Made by a program: the position numbers and the translations under genes. Under the pieces are notes generated by a model. That model had not been told where the DNA came from, made no database searches, and was given only the letters and a program-made list of their open reading frames with translations. A stretch of 64,000 bases of DNA from DAOUAT01 sp964551735 (GTDB lineage Bacteria > Chloroflexota > Anaerolineae > CG2-30-64-16): the NCBI GenBank assembly GCA_964551735.1, contig CAZKEF010000014.1, positions 1 through 64,000 of the forward strand, read 5' to 3'. This document shows, one piece after another, positions 49,083 through 57,461 of the stretch. Numbering within the stretch: position 1 is the first letter of the stretch; each line of letters begins with the position of its first letter.

Positions 49083-49135
49083 GAACGTTCAAACGTTGGC
49101 ACGTTCAAACGTTTAAACGTTCCAACGTTCCAACG
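49083..49135. repeat. Octanucleotide tandem array (AACGTTC type)
   Basis: Units such as CAAACGTT, GGCACGTT, CAAACGTT, TAAACGTT and CCAACGTT repeat with period 8. The left part is intergenic; the right part encodes the last nine residues and the TGA of the adjacent amidohydrolase. Confidence 0.75.
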
Positions 49136-50553
49136 CCAGCCCGTTTCATCAATCCGGCGGCTGCTGTCCGGCAATCTTCCATCAATGCCGCCTCATCCAG
49201 CATCATCACCCGCCCCGCGTCGAGCAAGATGTCTCCGCCGACGATGACGGTGTGCGCATCCGCGCCGTTGGCGTTGTACACCAGCGCCGCGGCCGCGTTG
49301 TGCACCGGCTGGCAGCGGACATTGTTCAGGTTAACCAGCACGATGTCGGCCGGCGCGCCGGCGCGGAGCTCGCCCGTCGCGGGGGCGCCCCACAGCCGCG
49401 CGCCGCCGACCGTCATCATGCGGATCGCGTCCGCGGCGACCAACGCCTGCGCGTCCTCGCTGGCGTGCTTCGCCAGCAGCGTGCCCACCTTGGCGCATTC
49501 CAGCAGGTCTTGCGAGGTGTTCGACGCGGAGCCATCGGTGCCGATCGCCACGTCAATCCCGCGATCCAGCATCTTCCGCACCGGCGCCGCGCCCGAAGCC
49601 AGATAGAGGTTGCTGGTGGGACAATAGACGACCGTCGCGCCGGCCTGCGCGATCAGATCCAGCTCCGCGTCGGTGACGTGGATCGCGTGCACAAGCTGCG
49701 TGTCGGGCCCCAGGCAACCCAAATCGGCCAGCCACTCGATGTGACGCCGGCCGCAGCGGTCGAACAGCAGGTCAATCTCGTCCTGTGTTTCCGCGACGTG
49801 GATGTGCGTCGCCGCGCCCCACGATCGCGCCAGCGCGGTGATCTGGCGCAACGCGTCGTCGCAGCAGCGCCAGGGCGCAAGCGGCCCGGAGGCGATGCGA
49901 ATGCGCGATTCTTCGCTCCGCTGCGCTGCGCTCAGAATGACAGGAGCGGCCGTGTCACCCTGAGCGGGTCGTTCAGCCAACGTGGGTGACGGTGCGTAAC
50001 CAGCGAAGGGTCTGGCGCCCCACGTCGCATGGAGCCACGCCATCTCGGCCAGGATGTGTTCGAGTGGCTCACCGCTCGAACCGAGATCGACCCAACCCCG
50101 CGCCAACACCATCCGCACGCCCACCCGCGCCGCAGCCCGGCATGCGGCATCAACGTGCGCGCGGCCGGGCAGCTTGTGGTGCTGCACCACGGTCGTCACG
50201 CCGCAGCGCAGATTTTCCACCAGCCCCAGCAGCGCGGCCAGGTATTGATCCTCCGGCGTCATTGCGGCCTGGGCGGGCCAGATGACCTCCTTGAGCCAGC
50301 GCAGCAGCGGCCGATCCTCGGCCAGCCCGCGCAGGAACGTCTGCGAAAGGTGCGTGTGGCCGTTGACCAGGCCAGGCAGCACCGCCATGTGCCGGGCGTT
50401 GATGCGGCGGCCGGCCTGCTGCTGCCACTCGTCCGGCGCGGCGCCGGCGCCCAGTGCGGCGATCCGGTCGCCGCGGACGGCCAGCCAGCCGGTCGTCTCG
50501 GTCAGCCGCGCGCCATCATGCGATAACAAAACACCGTTTTCAATCAGTAGCAC
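49105..50553 (-). CDS. TRZ/ATZ-family amidohydrolase (deaminase-like), repeat-containing
   Basis: The 482-residue enzyme has LVNGHTHLSQT (HxH), HIHVAETQDE, LVHAIHVTD and AIGTDGSASNTSQDLLE, as in the paralogue at 30560-31918. Between the blocks LHATWGA and RIRIASGPLAPW it has about 35 extra residues (including ILSAAQRSEES) that the paralogue lacks; these come from a family A element at 49907-50013. The last residues and the stop codon come from an octanucleotide array. Metal ligands lie outside both inserts, so activity could survive. Likely a heterocycle deaminase. Confidence 0.85.
   Translation of the reverse strand: MLLIENGVLLSHDGARLTETTGWLAVRGDRIAALGAGAAPDEWQQQAGRRINARHMAVLPGLVNGHTHLSQTFLRGLAEDRPLLRWLKEVIWPAQAAMTPEDQYLAALLGLVENLRCGVTTVVQHHKLPGRAHVDAACRAAARVGVRMVLARGWVDLGSSGEPLEHILAEMAWLHATWGARPFAGYAPSPTLAERPAQGDTAAPVILSAAQRSEESRIRIASGPLAPWRCCDDALRQITALARSWGAATHIHVAETQDEIDLLFDRCGRRHIEWLADLGCLGPDTQLVHAIHVTDAELDLIAQAGATVVYCPTSNLYLASGAAPVRKMLDRGIDVAIGTDGSASNTSQDLLECAKVGTLLAKHASEDAQALVAADAIRMMTVGGARLWGAPATGELRAGAPADIVLVNLNNVRCQPVHNAAAALVYNANGADAHTVIVGGDILLDAGRVMMLDEAALMEDCRTAAAGLMKRAGVGTLERLNV
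49907..50013. repeat. Family A element inside a coding region
   Basis: One arm reads TGTCACCCTGAGCGGGTC through CCAGCGAAGGGTCT; the opposite arm is a degenerate ATTCTTCGCTCC to CTCAGAATGACA block. Length about 107 nt, close to 36 codons, kept in frame. Confidence 0.75.
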
Positions 50554-50565
50554 ATCGGCCTGCCT

Positions 50566-51732
50566 TCAGCGGATCGGGTATTGCCCCACCGCGCGTGCGG
50601 TTTCCAGCATCACAAAGTAATACTCCGGCACCACGCCCGGGTGAACCGAGTTGCTGGTGGAGAGCAGGAACCCACCTCCCGGCCCCGCGGTGCGGATAAC
50701 CCATTCGGTCTGGGCGCGCACAGCCTCCACCGGGCCGTCCACCAGCACGGTCGAGCAGTCCACGTTGCCGATCAGCGTCAGCCGGTCGCCGTAGTCGCGC
50801 TTGAGCTGCGCCAGGTCCATGCCGGCGCGCGGCTCGATGGCCTGGAACGCGTCCACCCCGGCCGCAACCAGGTCATCCAGCAGGCTGTTGATGTTGCCAT
50901 CGGTGTGCTTGACGAAGGGCACGCCGAAGCGGTGACACAGGTCGGTGATCCGCTTGAGCCGCGGGAAGACGAACTTGCGGAAGTGTCGGGGGGAGAAAAG
51001 CGGCCCCTTGGCCGCAGCCCAATCGTAGCCGCCCTCGACGCCGGCCACGCCGCGTTCCAGCAGCGCTTCCAGCAGGAAAAGCTGGTGGCGCAACCTCGCA
51101 TCCAGATAGCGGCCGATCAGATCGGGCGCCTCGACCATGCCCACCAGGAAGGTCTCGGCCCAGCAGTACGTCGAGCCGATCTCGACGTCGGCGTGCGTCA
51201 TCACGCAGCGCTCGGCGCCGAGTTCGGCCAGGATGCGATCGATTTGAGTGAAGTCCCAGGCGTCCAGGTCGAGCGGCGCGGCTTCCAGCGCCTCAGTGAG
51301 CCGGGCCAGCGCGGGGAGGCCGCCCGCGCGCAGCGACGAGTCCACCTCGTCGTAGGTGTCGCTGCTGGGCGCGTAGCGGCAGACGCTCCACCAGCCGCTG
51401 GCCCGGTCCTCGAAGCGCCACTCGTGCTCGCCGATCTGTTCGGGTGCGAGCGACGCGACCGGCTGCGGGCCGGGGCCCGGGTACACATCCAGGTCGAGCG
51501 CGCGGTACAGCTCGATCTCGTCGGTGGTGCGCTGCTGCCAGTATTCGGCGAAACGACCGGCGATCAGCGCCCGGTTCTGCATCAGCCCGCGCGACCAGCC
51601 GCCGAAGCCGCCCAGCGACCGCCGCCCCAGCACGCGCTCGGCGGTCGGGTTGTCAATGGTCAGCTCGAAGATCGGCACCCGGTCGGCCTCACGGTGGGCG
51701 AAGGCCAGGGCCACGCGTTCCTTGCTGTTCAT
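50566..51732 (-). CDS. URO-D-fold protein (uroporphyrinogen decarboxylase/methyltransferase family) 1
   Basis: The 388-residue TIM-barrel protein begins MNSKERVALAFAHREADRV, the usual family opening. The metal/cofactor region reads FVKHTDGNINSLLDDL then GVDAFQAIEPRAGMDL and LIGNVD. Methyltransferases such as MtaA bind zinc with HxCG at this place; here it is HTDG, so a Cys ligand is missing. True HemE active-site arginines are not evident. The stop/start overlap (ATGA) with the following SDR gene suggests coupling. A corrinoid methyltransferase or a decarboxylase role cannot be decided. Confidence 0.82.
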   Translation of the reverse strand: MNSKERVALAFAHREADRVPIFELTIDNPTAERVLGRRSLGGFGGWSRGLMQNRALIAGRFAEYWQQRTTDEIELYRALDLDVYPGPGPQPVASLAPEQIGEHEWRFEDRASGWWSVCRYAPSSDTYDEVDSSLRAGGLPALARLTEALEAAPLDLDAWDFTQIDRILAELGAERCVMTHADVEIGSTYCWAETFLVGMVEAPDLIGRYLDARLRHQLFLLEALLERGVAGVEGGYDWAAAKGPLFSPRHFRKFVFPRLKRITDLCHRFGVPFVKHTDGNINSLLDDLVAAGVDAFQAIEPRAGMDLAQLKRDYGDRLTLIGNVDCSTVLVDGPVEAVRAQTEWVIRTAGPGGGFLLSTSNSVHPGVVPEYYFVMLETARAVGQYPIR

Positions 51733-52481
51733 TCATTCCCCCAATCGGCCCGCACCAGCCGCTCGCCGCCATCTACCGGCAGCAAGATGCCGGTGATGAA
51801 GTCCGCCTGTGCCAGGAAAACCGCCGCGCTCGCGATGTTCTCGGCCGAACCCCAGCGCCGCAGCAGGTTCATTTTCGCGGCCGCCGCGGTCATTTCGGGC
51901 GTAAAGTCGGGAGGCGGCAGCACGGCGCCGGGCGCGATGGCGTTCACGCGCACCGCCGGCGCCATCTCGGCCGCCAGTGCATAGGTCAGGTTGAGCACGG
52001 CCGCCTTGGCCGCGGAGTGCGCGATGTAGCCGCGGAAAGGCGCCACCGCGGACAGATCGGTGATGTTGATGATGGCGCCGTCGCCGTGCGCCTTGAGATG
52101 CGGCGCCGCGGCCCGGGCGCAGAGGAACGTGCCCTTCGCGGCCACGCCGTGCAGCACGTCCCAATCCGCCTCGCTAGCTTCCGGCCACGGCGTCGCCCGC
52201 CAGACCGACGCGCTGTTCACCAGCACATCGAGCCGACCAAAGCGGGCGATGGCCGCATCAACCATCGCCTGCACCTGCTCAGCCTGTGAGACGTCAGCTT
52301 TGTAGAGCAGCGCCTGGCGGCCCAGCGCGACGATGTCGGCCTCGGTGCGGAGCGCCTCCGTCGCCGACGAGTTATAGTTCACCACCACATCGGCGCCTGC
52401 CCCCGCAAACGCCAGCGACAGCGCACGGCCCACGCGGGTCGCGCCGCCGGTTATCAGGGCTACTTTGCCGTGTAAATCCAT
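51729..52481 (-). CDS. SDR-family oxidoreductase, pteridine-reductase-like (2)
   Basis: The 250-residue paralogue of the SDR at 48310-49068 has ALITGGATRVGRALSLAF and LDVLVNSASVW. Its active site reads GYIAHSAAKAAV, again with His where the catalytic Tyr of YxxxK should be. ATG 52481 has GGGGAGGAG upstream. It overlaps the URO-D gene by ATGA and is 34 nt from another URO-D gene, so its reaction is likely linked to the URO-D products. Confidence 0.82.
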   Translation of the reverse strand: MDLHGKVALITGGATRVGRALSLAFAGAGADVVVNYNSSATEALRTEADIVALGRQALLYKADVSQAEQVQAMVDAAIARFGRLDVLVNSASVWRATPWPEASEADWDVLHGVAAKGTFLCARAAAPHLKAHGDGAIINITDLSAVAPFRGYIAHSAAKAAVLNLTYALAAEMAPAVRVNAIAPGAVLPPPDFTPEMTAAAAKMNLLRRWGSAENIASAAVFLAQADFITGILLPVDGGERLVRADWGNE

Positions 52482-52515
52482 CTCATGCTCCTCCCCTGAT
52501 TCAAATTGCGCGTTC

Positions 52516-53547
52516 TCACGCTTGATTCTGCAGTACGTCAATCATCGCGGCGACGTTCTCCGGCCGGGCATCGGCCGGGATGGCATGCGCCGGGGAGGCG
52601 ATGTAGCCGCCGTCGCGGCCGATCTCGTCAAGCAGGCGCCGCACCTCAGCCCGCGTTTCGGCCGGCGTGCCGTAGGGCAACGTCTTTTGCGTGCTGATGC
52701 CGCCGAAAAAGGTCAAATGGTTGCCGTAGGTCCGCTTGATCGCGTATACATCCATGACCTCCGGCTGGAACGGGTTGAAGGCGTCCAGGCCACACTCGAT
52801 CAAGTCGGGAAAGACGGCATCCACCTTGCCGCACGAATGGATGAAAACGAACTTGCCCCTGGACTTGACCAGGCCGTACATCTGCCGGATGCGCGGCTTG
52901 ATGAACTCACGCCACGCTTTGGGGCTCATCTGCAGGCCGGTCTGCATGCCCCAATCGTCGCCGAACATCATGGCGTCAATGTCGTAGGCGCACGCGTGCT
53001 CGATGATGCGCAGGTTGAAGGCCAGGATGCGGTCGAGCAGCTCGTGCACGAACCGCTTGTCGGCCACCATCGCCATCATCAGCTCCTCCATGCCGCACAG
53101 GGTCCACGCGCGTTCGTAGAGGCTGAACCCCAGGTTGGCGATAACGAAACGATCGTCCTTGTCCCTGATGGCCTCTGCGTAAGTGGCGTACCGGGTCGGA
53201 TCGTCCGGGTCGGGGAACGGATACGCGGCCAGCGTGTCCGGTGTGATCACCCGGTTGCAGACGACGCCGATATCTTTGTCCACCGTGCGATCCCACCAGA
53301 CGCCAAATGAATCCTCCCAGATGTCCGGCGCGATCTCGCGCCAACCGCCCCTTCGACTTCGCTCAGGACAAGCCGCGGGCTCGACGCCCAGCACGGTCAG
53401 GCAGTTGCCCAGCTTCGCGACGAAGTCGGGATCGCCGTAATACTCGGCCATGCGGGCGTGCGCGGGCTGAGTGAAGCCGATGTCATACGGCGTCCGATCC
53501 GGCTGCTGGTGGCGCAGCGCGGCCAGGACGCGCTCACGTTGGTTCAT
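52516..53547 (-). CDS. URO-D-fold protein 2
   Basis: The 343-residue protein begins MNQRERVLAALRHQQPDRTP. The metal region FVFIHSCGKVDAVFPDLIE keeps HSCG, as in zinc-dependent methyltransferases of the MtaA/CmuA type, and is followed by GLDAFNPFQPEVMD. Near residues 58-68 it contains PAACPERSRRGG, a peptide translated from a CTTCGACTTCGCTCAGGAC-type dispersed repeat (53348-53372). It probably transfers or removes a one-carbon group; substrate unknown. Confidence 0.83.
   Translation of the reverse strand: MNQRERVLAALRHQQPDRTPYDIGFTQPAHARMAEYYGDPDFVAKLGNCLTVLGVEPAACPERSRRGGWREIAPDIWEDSFGVWWDRTVDKDIGVVCNRVITPDTLAAYPFPDPDDPTRYATYAEAIRDKDDRFVIANLGFSLYERAWTLCGMEELMMAMVADKRFVHELLDRILAFNLRIIEHACAYDIDAMMFGDDWGMQTGLQMSPKAWREFIKPRIRQMYGLVKSRGKFVFIHSCGKVDAVFPDLIECGLDAFNPFQPEVMDVYAIKRTYGNHLTFFGGISTQKTLPYGTPAETRAEVRRLLDEIGRDGGYIASPAHAIPADARPENVAAMIDVLQNQA
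53348..53372. repeat. Short CTCAGGAC-type repeat inside a URO-D gene
   Basis: CCCTTCGACTTCGCTCAGG is a core shared with the family C elements. In this gene it is translated as CPERSRR. Confidence 0.7.
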
Positions 53548-53569
53548 GATTCCTCCGCTCTGAATCCTC

Positions 53570-54940
53570 TCACCCCAAATACCTGCTCAGATCCACCGGC
53601 GCGTACCGCACGCGGCCGGCATAGTCGCGGCGGCCTTTGTCAAACGTCGCATCAATTCCGATCTTGGCGTGCACCCCGCGCATGTCGGCGGTCGGGTCCA
53701 TCTCGTGGCCTTGCGCGCCGGGCACCAGAAAGATGTCGCGGCTCCAGTCCACCCGCGTGTTCAGCGCCCACAGCACATCGGCCGGGTCGTAGATGTCCAC
53801 GTCGGAATCCACCACGATGACCCACTTGATGTTGACATGCGCGGTCATCGCGGCCAGCGCCACGTTCTTCGGCTCGCCGGGGTTGGTCTTGTTGATCGCG
53901 ACGATCGCACTGAACCCGCTGGAATAGGGCGGGATGTGCAGCCCGGTCACGTTCTTGCTGACGTGGCGGACGAACTTCAGCAGCAGCGGCTCGCGCGGCA
54001 GCACGTTGCCCACGTAGACGTGTTCGTTCCAGCCGGGGATGATGGTCTGGAAGATCGGCTCGTCGCGCCAGCAGACCGCGGTGACGTGAAACACCGGGCT
54101 TTCCCAGATCTCGCCGAAGTAACCGTGGAACTCGGCCAGCGCGCCCTCGCCGCGACGCTCGTGTGGCGCCAGGTACCCTTCGATCACGATCTCGGCCTCG
54201 GCGGGGATGTCCACATCCACGGTAACGCCGCGGCAGACCTTGACGCCCTCGCCCCGGATCGCGCCTGCGATGCAGAGCTCGTCACCGTCGTAACGCGCGC
54301 CGGCCGCGATGGTGATGGCCGGGTCCAGGCCAATGGCGATGGCGATCGGCAGCGCCTGGTCAACGGCCTCCCGATTCTTCAGGAACTGCATTGTGTGCCG
54401 CCATTCGTTGAGGTTGAAGCCGAACTCGCGCGGCCCCTTGACCTGCATCCGGTTGTACGACAGGTTGCCGCGGCCCGAGACCGGGTCCTTGCTGACCGTG
54501 ACCCCACCGGTGATGAACGGCCCGCCGTCGCCGGCCGCATGGATCGGGATGGGCAGCGTGCGAATGTCCGCGGCGTCGCCCGTGACCACGTTCGCCTTCC
54601 AGGCGGCGTCCTCGACGCGCACCGGCTGGAGTGCGTTCGCCGGGTCGAGCGCGCGGCCCATGACTTCAACCACTTGCCCTTTGTCGCAGCCCAACGCCAG
54701 CGCGGCCCGCGTCTGGTTGGCCACCGCGGACGAGAAGACGGGCCATGCGGCTACCCGCCCGCCGCCCCGGTCGGCCGCGGTCACATGCTCGAACAGCGGC
54801 GCGGGGCCGCTCTGCCGCTCCAGCGCCGCGGCCACATCGGCCAGCTCGTGGTCGAGCGATACCGGCCTTTGAATGCGCGCCAGTTGCCCGGCGGCTTCAA
54901 GGACTTGAAGATAGGAGCGTAGATCGTGAATTGCGGGCAT
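53570..54940 (-). CDS. UbiD-family decarboxylase
   Basis: The 456-residue protein matches UbiD-type (de)carboxylases that use prenylated FMN. Visible blocks are SYNRMQVKGPREFGFNL (prFMN/metal region, about residues 163-178), GEGALAEFHGYFGE (the catalytic Glu pair) and VIVVDSDVDIYDPADVLWA near residue 385. Length is close to E. coli UbiD and related enzymes. No UbiX prenyltransferase is in the window. The product of the preceding URO-D gene and this enzyme may act on one aromatic or heterocyclic acid. Confidence 0.9.
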   Translation of the reverse strand: MPAIHDLRSYLQVLEAAGQLARIQRPVSLDHELADVAAALERQSGPAPLFEHVTAADRGGGRVAAWPVFSSAVANQTRAALALGCDKGQVVEVMGRALDPANALQPVRVEDAAWKANVVTGDAADIRTLPIPIHAAGDGGPFITGGVTVSKDPVSGRGNLSYNRMQVKGPREFGFNLNEWRHTMQFLKNREAVDQALPIAIAIGLDPAITIAAGARYDGDELCIAGAIRGEGVKVCRGVTVDVDIPAEAEIVIEGYLAPHERRGEGALAEFHGYFGEIWESPVFHVTAVCWRDEPIFQTIIPGWNEHVYVGNVLPREPLLLKFVRHVSKNVTGLHIPPYSSGFSAIVAINKTNPGEPKNVALAAMTAHVNIKWVIVVDSDVDIYDPADVLWALNTRVDWSRDIFLVPGAQGHEMDPTADMRGVHAKIGIDATFDKGRRDYAGRVRYAPVDLSRYLG

Positions 54941-54992
54941 GGGTTTCCTCTAACCTGGAACTCAAGTATCCCACCCAGAAGACAGCATCACA

Positions 54993-55127
54993 TGTCACCC
55001 TGAGCGGGTCTACAGTTCAACTCCCGTGACACGCCAAAGCCAGCGAAGGGTCTTGCTGGTCGCGCCGAGATCCTTCGCTGGGATTTCGCCGTAACGAACT
55101 TTGAGCAGTTAACCCGCTCAGGATGAC
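54993..55127. repeat. Family A inverted-repeat element (MITE-like), short copy
   Basis: Left arm TGTCACCCTGAGCGGGTC to CCAGCGAAGGGTCTTG; right arm, inverted, GTCATCCTGAGCGGGTTAAC to CCCAGCGAAGGATCTCGG. It fills the gap between the UbiD and next URO-D gene. Confidence 0.78.
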
Positions 55128-55144
55128 GTTATTCATGCCATCGC

Positions 55145-56206
55145 TCACGGCTTCCCAAATGCCTCAATCGCCTCGGCAATAACCGGCAGGCTGATCCGCC
55201 AGCGGTCCAGCGGCACGTTCTCCGAGATCTGGATCTGCAAACGGCCGGTGTGGCCCGCGTCAGCCAGGATTTGGTCGGCCACGGCCCGGATTTCTGCGGG
55301 CGGCGCCAGGTGCACCGATGACGGGAAATTCAGCCACAGCCGCTTCTCGGGCCACATCGCGACCGCTTCGGCCACCGTCGTGTCGCAATCGGGTGTGGGC
55401 GTGAAGGAGTCCAGCCCGCCCACCCGGCTGCGGGCGATATCCTTCCACAACGGCTTCAGCATCCCATCCATATGCGAAAAGACGGGGATTCCCCGGTCAG
55501 CCAGCATCGCGTCCAACTCATCATACAACCGCGCGCAGTATTTGCGGAAGCGCGCCGGACCGATGGCCGAGGCCGTGATGTTGTCCACCATGACGATGAA
55601 CGGCGCCGGTGAGCGCCGGGCGATCTCGAAGGTCTGCCGGGCGCGGCGCTCCAGCAGCTCCAGCGTGTGCTCGACATGCTCGGGCCAGTCGGCCAGATGA
55701 TACGCCAGCGGCTCCAGCCCCACCCATTCGATCCAGAGCTGCTGCCACGGCGTGCGCTCGATCTCGGTCTTGGGGATGCCGTCGTCGCCCAGCTCGGCGC
55801 AGTCGCGGTAGTACTGATCGTAGTTGTCCAGGATGACCGCGTCCTCCAGGTAGCTCCACAGCCGCTCGTAATCCTCCCGCGTCTCGATGAAGTGCTTGCG
55901 CGCCACCGAGCTGTCGAAGGCCGGCTCGAAGGCGCGCAGCTCGGTCAGCTCGCCGGCCGGCGTGTGGATGACGTTGCGCTCCCACTTCGCGCCGCCCTCG
56001 AAGAAGATCTCGCTCTCGCGGCGGCAGTGCGGCGTCTCAGCACGGAAGATCGAGCAGAAGCGGATGCGCCCGATGTTGCCGCGGCCGAGCACTGCGCGCA
56101 CTTCGTCGTAGGGCAGCAGGATCTCGTACATGGCAAAGGGCACGCGGTCGTGCTCGCGGCCCTGGATAACGGCGAGCATCCGCTGGCGCATGGTCATGCT
56201 GTACAA
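55145..56206 (-). CDS. URO-D-fold protein 3
   Basis: The 353-residue protein has a family-like opening (MTMRQRMLAVIQGREHDRV) and the region PVFSHMDGMLKPLWKDIA, where the zinc HxCG of methyltransferases is HMDG. GLDSFTPTPDCDTTVAEA and RLWLNFPSSVH follow. The frame opens with TTG at 56206, with GAGGAG about 10 nt upstream; ATG 56197 or 56191 may be the actual start. It stands between a MITE-like element and a family B repeat. Function beyond the fold is unknown. Confidence 0.78.
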   Translation of the reverse strand: MYSMTMRQRMLAVIQGREHDRVPFAMYEILLPYDEVRAVLGRGNIGRIRFCSIFRAETPHCRRESEIFFEGGAKWERNVIHTPAGELTELRAFEPAFDSSVARKHFIETREDYERLWSYLEDAVILDNYDQYYRDCAELGDDGIPKTEIERTPWQQLWIEWVGLEPLAYHLADWPEHVEHTLELLERRARQTFEIARRSPAPFIVMVDNITASAIGPARFRKYCARLYDELDAMLADRGIPVFSHMDGMLKPLWKDIARSRVGGLDSFTPTPDCDTTVAEAVAMWPEKRLWLNFPSSVHLAPPAEIRAVADQILADAGHTGRLQIQISENVPLDRWRISLPVIAEAIEAFGKP

Positions 56207-56233
56207 GGTAGTGCGTTCTCCTCTGGCAAGAGT

Positions 56234-56299
56234 CCTGGAATCGAGGCTTCAGCCGGTTATGTGCTCCGCCCAGAGAGACCGGCTAAAGCCTCGATTCCG
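56234..56299. repeat. Family B palindromic repeat supplying a stop codon
   Basis: Left arm CCTGGAATCGAGGCTTCAGC, right arm ACCGGCTAAAGCCTCGATTC. The right arm, read on the minus strand, encodes PESRL followed by TAG, the end of the neighbouring amidohydrolase. Confidence 0.8.
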
Positions 56300-57461
56300 G
56301 ATGATTTCCGGCCGCTTCGTTCAGTTCCGCCACCAGCCGCGCCAGCGCCGCCCCGCCGATGCCCCGTGCCGCGGCCGCCTGGCTGATCGGCTCCCAGAAC
56401 GGCACGGGGCTGTCCGCACACGGGATGCCGTAACGCTCGAAGACTGCCCGCGTCCCCGGCCAGGCCTCGGCCACGAACACCGTGGACATGGTGGGCGTCA
56501 CCTCTCCCCCTGCCCCCTCTCCTGCCAGGCGAGGGAGTACCGCTCCGCCCCCTTCCCTCGCAGGGAAGGGGGATGGGGGGTTAGGTCCCAACACCCGCGT
56601 CGCATTCCCGCCCAGGATGTCCGCCCGCACATCGTCCGGTAGCCCCAGCGCAGCGATCTCCGCCAGGAACGGCCGGAAGTCGGGCTCGGCCTGGCTTCGG
56701 GGGTAGAGCCGCAGCGGGTAGTCGGAGGCGTAGAGCAGCTTGCGGTGATCCACGCAGCGCAGCGCCACGTCGAAGATCTCGTGCGTGCGGTATTGCAGCG
56801 GCGACGCGGCGGTGTCGTACCACACGTTGCGCAGCGTCCGCCGCACCTCCGGCATCAGCTCGTAGAAGAAGAGCCCACCGCCCCAGTGCGCCAGGATCAG
56901 CCGCAGCTCCGGGTAGCGGCTCGCCAGGCGATAATAATCGCGCAGCGGCGTCGTGGCCTTGCCCGGATAGAAGCCGCCGACCTCCTCGTTGGTGTGCAGG
57001 TTGATCGGGATCTCGTAGCCGATGCACGCCTCGGCCAGGCGCAGAAACGCGGGATCGTCCAGGCGGTAGCCCTGGCCGTAGGGGCCGAGCTCGCCCACGC
57101 CGACCATGCCGCCGTCCAGGCAGCGGGCGAGCTCGTCCAGCGCGGCCTGGCCGGCCAGCGGCTGGAGGATGGCGAACGCGCTCACCCGGTCCGGCCAGCG
57201 GCGGATGATTTCGAGCGCTTCGCTGTTGCGCGCCGCGCAGCCCTCGTGCGACCGGCGATACTCGCCCATCAGCACGACGCGATCCACGCCGGCCGCGTCC
57301 ATGTGCGCGATCATGCACTCGGCCGTGGCCCAGCCCTGGAGGCTCTGCCCGCCGGGCCGGGGCGCCAGCATCTGGCCCCAGAACGGCTCGGCCGCGATGA
57401 ACGCGTCCAGGTCGGCCGCCAGCGACGGCGGGGTGTAGTGGACGTGTGCGTCAATCAGCAT
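56283..57461 (-). CDS. ACMSD-like amidohydrolase with C-terminal DUF1858-like domain
   Basis: The 392-residue protein begins MLIDAHVHYTPP (HxH). It has INLHTNEEVGG, LILAHWGGGLFFYEL and LLYASDYPLRLYP, the metal and catalytic positions of the amidohydrolase-2 (ACMSD) family. After about residue 285 comes a 27-residue linker from a family D repeat. A small helical domain follows (AEAWPGTRAVFERYGIPC, then PFWEPISQAAAARGI) resembling DUF1858. The stop codon is supplied by a family B repeat. ATG 57461 has GGAGGGG upstream. Decarboxylase or hydrolase, substrate unknown. Confidence 0.78.
   Translation of the reverse strand: MLIDAHVHYTPPSLAADLDAFIAAEPFWGQMLAPRPGGQSLQGWATAECMIAHMDAAGVDRVVLMGEYRRSHEGCAARNSEALEIIRRWPDRVSAFAILQPLAGQAALDELARCLDGGMVGVGELGPYGQGYRLDDPAFLRLAEACIGYEIPINLHTNEEVGGFYPGKATTPLRDYYRLASRYPELRLILAHWGGGLFFYELMPEVRRTLRNVWYDTAASPLQYRTHEIFDVALRCVDHRKLLYASDYPLRLYPRSQAEPDFRPFLAEIAALGLPDDVRADILGGNATRVLGPNPPSPFPAREGGGAVLPRLAGEGAGGEVTPTMSTVFVAEAWPGTRAVFERYGIPCADSPVPFWEPISQAAAARGIGGAALARLVAELNEAAGNHPESRL
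56499..56585. repeat. Family D repeat translated at a domain junction
   Basis: Arms CTCCCCCTGCCCCCTCTCCT and CCCTTCCCTCGCAGGGAAGG with a TACCGCTCC centre. In frame it encodes NPPSPFPAREGGG and RLAGEGAGGE. Confidence 0.75.

Noticed and set aside
50566..51732. True HemE (haem biosynthesis) for the URO-D proteins
   Set aside because: Several divergent copies, altered metal motifs and no haem genes nearby argue for other URO-D-fold functions.
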